NCBI RefSeq assembly: GCF_030913705.1 | Contig: NZ_CP133190.1 | Location: forward strand, 1,364,001 to 1,428,000 | Direction of reading: 5' to 3' | DNA from: Anaerocolumna sp. MB42-C2 | GTDB taxonomy: Bacteria > Bacillota > Clostridia > Lachnospirales > Lachnospiraceae | DNA: 64,000 bases | Part shown: positions 62,667 to 64,000 of the stretch, one piece after another | Position numbering within the stretch: position 1 is the first letter of the stretch | Layout: every line of letters starts with the position of its first letter | The notes under the pieces: generated by a model | The model's database searches: none | What the model was told of the DNA's origin: nothing | The model's input: the letters and a program-made list of their open reading frames with translations, nothing else | Position numbers and translations under genes: made by a program

Positions 62667-63101
62667 TTATTCCCCCATTGCATAAATCATATATCTTCGA
62701 TTTTTTATTCCGTCATATTCGCAGAAGTATATGTCTGCTGCATGTCCCAGCTTTAGTCTTCGGTCCATGATCGGAAATACACAATGATTACCGGTCAAAA
62801 GGGATTTTAAATGTCCCGGTGCATTCCCACCAATCGTTCCATATGTGGGAAGATAATGATTGTGATTATATAGATCATTTTCAGGCGCTAATCTATCGAG
62901 GGTTTCCATAATATCTTTTTCTACACATGGAAGACTTTCATTTACCGTAATCCCTGTAGTTGTATGCTCTGTAATTACGAATACCACTCCATTTTCGATG
63001 CCGCTTTCTTCAACAAAATCTCTTACGCTCTGTGTAATCTGTATCATCTCAAACTCTTTGTCCGCACAGACAGCAACTTCTTTTAATTTGAACTGCATCA
63101 T
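62667..63101 (-). CDS. YjbQ-family protein (UPF0047, secondary thiamine-phosphate synthase-like)
   Basis: A 144-residue protein with the family hallmarks HTTTGITVNESLP, PENDLYNHNHYLPTYG, GNAPGHLKSLLTG and DRRLKLG. Conserved His and Asp residues suggest metal or phosphate chemistry. YjbQ has weak thiamine-phosphate synthase activity in one report; true function is open. It abuts the amidohydrolase gene (stop codon then ATG) with GGAGG. Confidence 0.88.
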   Translation of the reverse strand: MMQFKLKEVAVCADKEFEMIQITQSVRDFVEESGIENGVVFVITEHTTTGITVNESLPCVEKDIMETLDRLAPENDLYNHNHYLPTYGTIGGNAPGHLKSLLTGNHCVFPIMDRRLKLGHAADIYFCEYDGIKNRRYMIYAMGE

Positions 63102-63953
63102 CTATTCCTCCAATCCAAGAAATCTCAGTGCATTTTTATAGTTTATTTTTTCCATCGTTTCATTGGAAAAGCCAAGGCTGTCTATTCCTCTTTTACTTCT
63201 TACCGGCCGAATTCTCGGGGAATCTGATCCGAACATAATCTTATCTGCAATATTGTGTTCTACCCATAATTCTCCCATATCTTCTTTGAATACCTTGTGA
63301 AATATCTGATACGGTCCGTCAAAATTCACTAAACCTGTACTTGCATAAGCATTTTGATATTTTAAGAGCAATGCAGCTGTTACCTGAACCCACGGCCATC
63401 CCATATGAGTCAAACAGATATTGATTTCCGGGTATTTATAAAAAATCTCTTCAAAATCAATTGGGCAGGAATATTTTGCCAATGCATTTTTTTCCATGGA
63501 TAATCCCGCATGAAAAATAATTGGCTTATGATACTTTTTACAGATATCATACAGCGGAATAAGTTTTTCATCATAAGGATACATCTGAAGACGGGCTGTA
63601 TTAATAAATAAGCCTTTCAAATTCAATGTTGTAAATGCATGCTCCAAATTTTTTACTGCGTCCTTATTTCTTGGATCTGCAGATGCGAAACCAATAAAGT
63701 AATCCGAATCACATGAAACCAGCTGCGCAATCTCATCATTTGAAATAGCTGGTGCCCCTGTCTCTGCTGAGCAATCTTCTGGAAGCAGGAAAACCCTCTG
63801 TATATCTGCTAATGCATATTGCTTTTTTAAGAGTTCAATACCGGCAGGACTCATAAGATGAAAATTCATTTCATCACATCGCTGTTCAAACCTTTCTTTA
63901 TCCTGACAAATAGGCGCATAAAGCACCGGACGTATATGTGTGTCTATTACCAT
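63102..63953 (-). CDS. Amidohydrolase_2-type metal-dependent hydrolase
   Basis: A 283-residue TIM-barrel protein of the amidohydrolase-related group (decarboxylases and lactonases). VIDTHIRPVLY has a modified HxH (the second His is missing, IRP), PIIFHAGLSMEKN, CLTHMGWPWVQV and FGSDSPRIRPVRSKRG give the other ligands. The substrate may be a sugar lactone or small acid. GGGAGG precedes the ATG. It heads the YjbQ/kinase run. Confidence 0.85.
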   Translation of the reverse strand: MVIDTHIRPVLYAPICQDKERFEQRCDEMNFHLMSPAGIELLKKQYALADIQRVFLLPEDCSAETGAPAISNDEIAQLVSCDSDYFIGFASADPRNKDAVKNLEHAFTTLNLKGLFINTARLQMYPYDEKLIPLYDICKKYHKPIIFHAGLSMEKNALAKYSCPIDFEEIFYKYPEINICLTHMGWPWVQVTAALLLKYQNAYASTGLVNFDGPYQIFHKVFKEDMGELWVEHNIADKIMFGSDSPRIRPVRSKRGIDSLGFSNETMEKINYKNALRFLGLEE

Positions 63954-64000
63954 TTTTTCGAAACCTCCCGTTTTAATGTGTCTGCAGTCTGTGCATCAGT
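63947..64000 (-). CDS. C-terminal tail of an upstream gene, cut by window edge
   Basis: The minus strand is open from the window end to TAA at 63947, encoding TDAQTADTLKREVSKKW. Its last codons (TGG TAA) overlap the amidohydrolase ATG, as expected for coupled genes in one operon. Too short to name. Confidence 0.4.
   Translation of the reverse strand, partial: TDAQTADTLKREVSKKW

Noticed and set aside
1..64000. CRISPR arrays, tRNA or rRNA genes
   Set aside because: No regularly spaced direct repeats, cloverleaf-like or rRNA-like sequence were seen on reading either strand.
1..64000. Prophage, plasmid or insertion sequence with transposase
   Set aside because: No integrase, capsid, replication or transposase gene is recognisable; the only mobile-like sequence is the non-coding fold-back element.

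Overview
This 64 kb window is AT-rich, gene-dense chromosomal DNA from a low-GC Firmicute. The best guess is a clostridium of the family Lachnospiraceae (Lachnoclostridium/Anaerocolumna-like). The reasons are strong AGGAGG-type ribosome binding sites, frequent TTG/GTG starts, families common in that group (CD3324-like, PucR, ABC-F, EFR1 ferredoxin, LytTR/DUF3021, LevR-type regulators, mannose-family PTS) and many one-regulator-plus-one-transporter cassettes. I see no rRNA, tRNA, phage, transposase or CRISPR array.

Layout. 0-8 kb: end of a DeoR regulator; a CapA-like phosphoesterase and an amidohydrolase with a divergent XRE-cupin regulator; a TetR/flavodoxin pair; an MFS transporter with a divergent AraC. 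8-17 kb: a large GH106-like glycoside hydrolase with a divergent AraC, an ABC-F protein, a CD3324-like protein, a CoA-binding protein and a PucR regulator. 17-32 kb: a 53-codon orphan gene with its own terminator, a CgeB-like glycosyltransferase, a macrolide-type glycosyltransferase plus PadR operon, a TetR/MFS drug-efflux pair, DUF1801, EFR1, AraC, an alpha/beta hydrolase with divergent TetR, and a three-gene FtsX-type ABC exporter. 32-50 kb: LytTR/DUF3021, a lipase-like hydrolase, a lipoprotein, two two-component systems, a carbonic anhydrase, two serine beta-lactamase-like hydrolases, a TetR/MFS pair, a short UvrA-like ABC protein and AraC-GyrI, then about 600 bp of gene debris. 50-64 kb: a sugar-catabolic island, all on the minus strand.

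The island is the most coherent system. A mannose-family PTS (IIA, IIB, IIC, IID), a SIS protein that closely resembles fructoselysine-6-phosphate deglycase (FrlB), a PHP phosphatase, a LevR-type activator and a MATE exporter run in one direction. Behind them come a broken ptsI, a HAD phosphatase, a small cupin-like protein, two PfkB sugar kinases (one FrlD-like), a YjbQ protein and an amidohydrolase. I infer use of glycated amino compounds (Amadori products) or related sugars by a PTS route next to a kinase route. The activator has an altered GAFTGA loop, which is odd for a sigma-54 partner.

Regulation is unusually readable. Several repressor cassettes carry near-consensus promoters with inverted repeats on them (5.8, 20.4, 21.4, 26.8, 44.2 and 49.55 kb). 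Other structures include a 150-bp fold-back element with 17-bp terminal inverted repeats (37.3 kb) and two related half copies (0.5 and 16.8 kb), an internally deleted copy of the 40.7 kb hydrolase gene at 49.7 kb, and a cluster of three hairpins at 46.1 kb.
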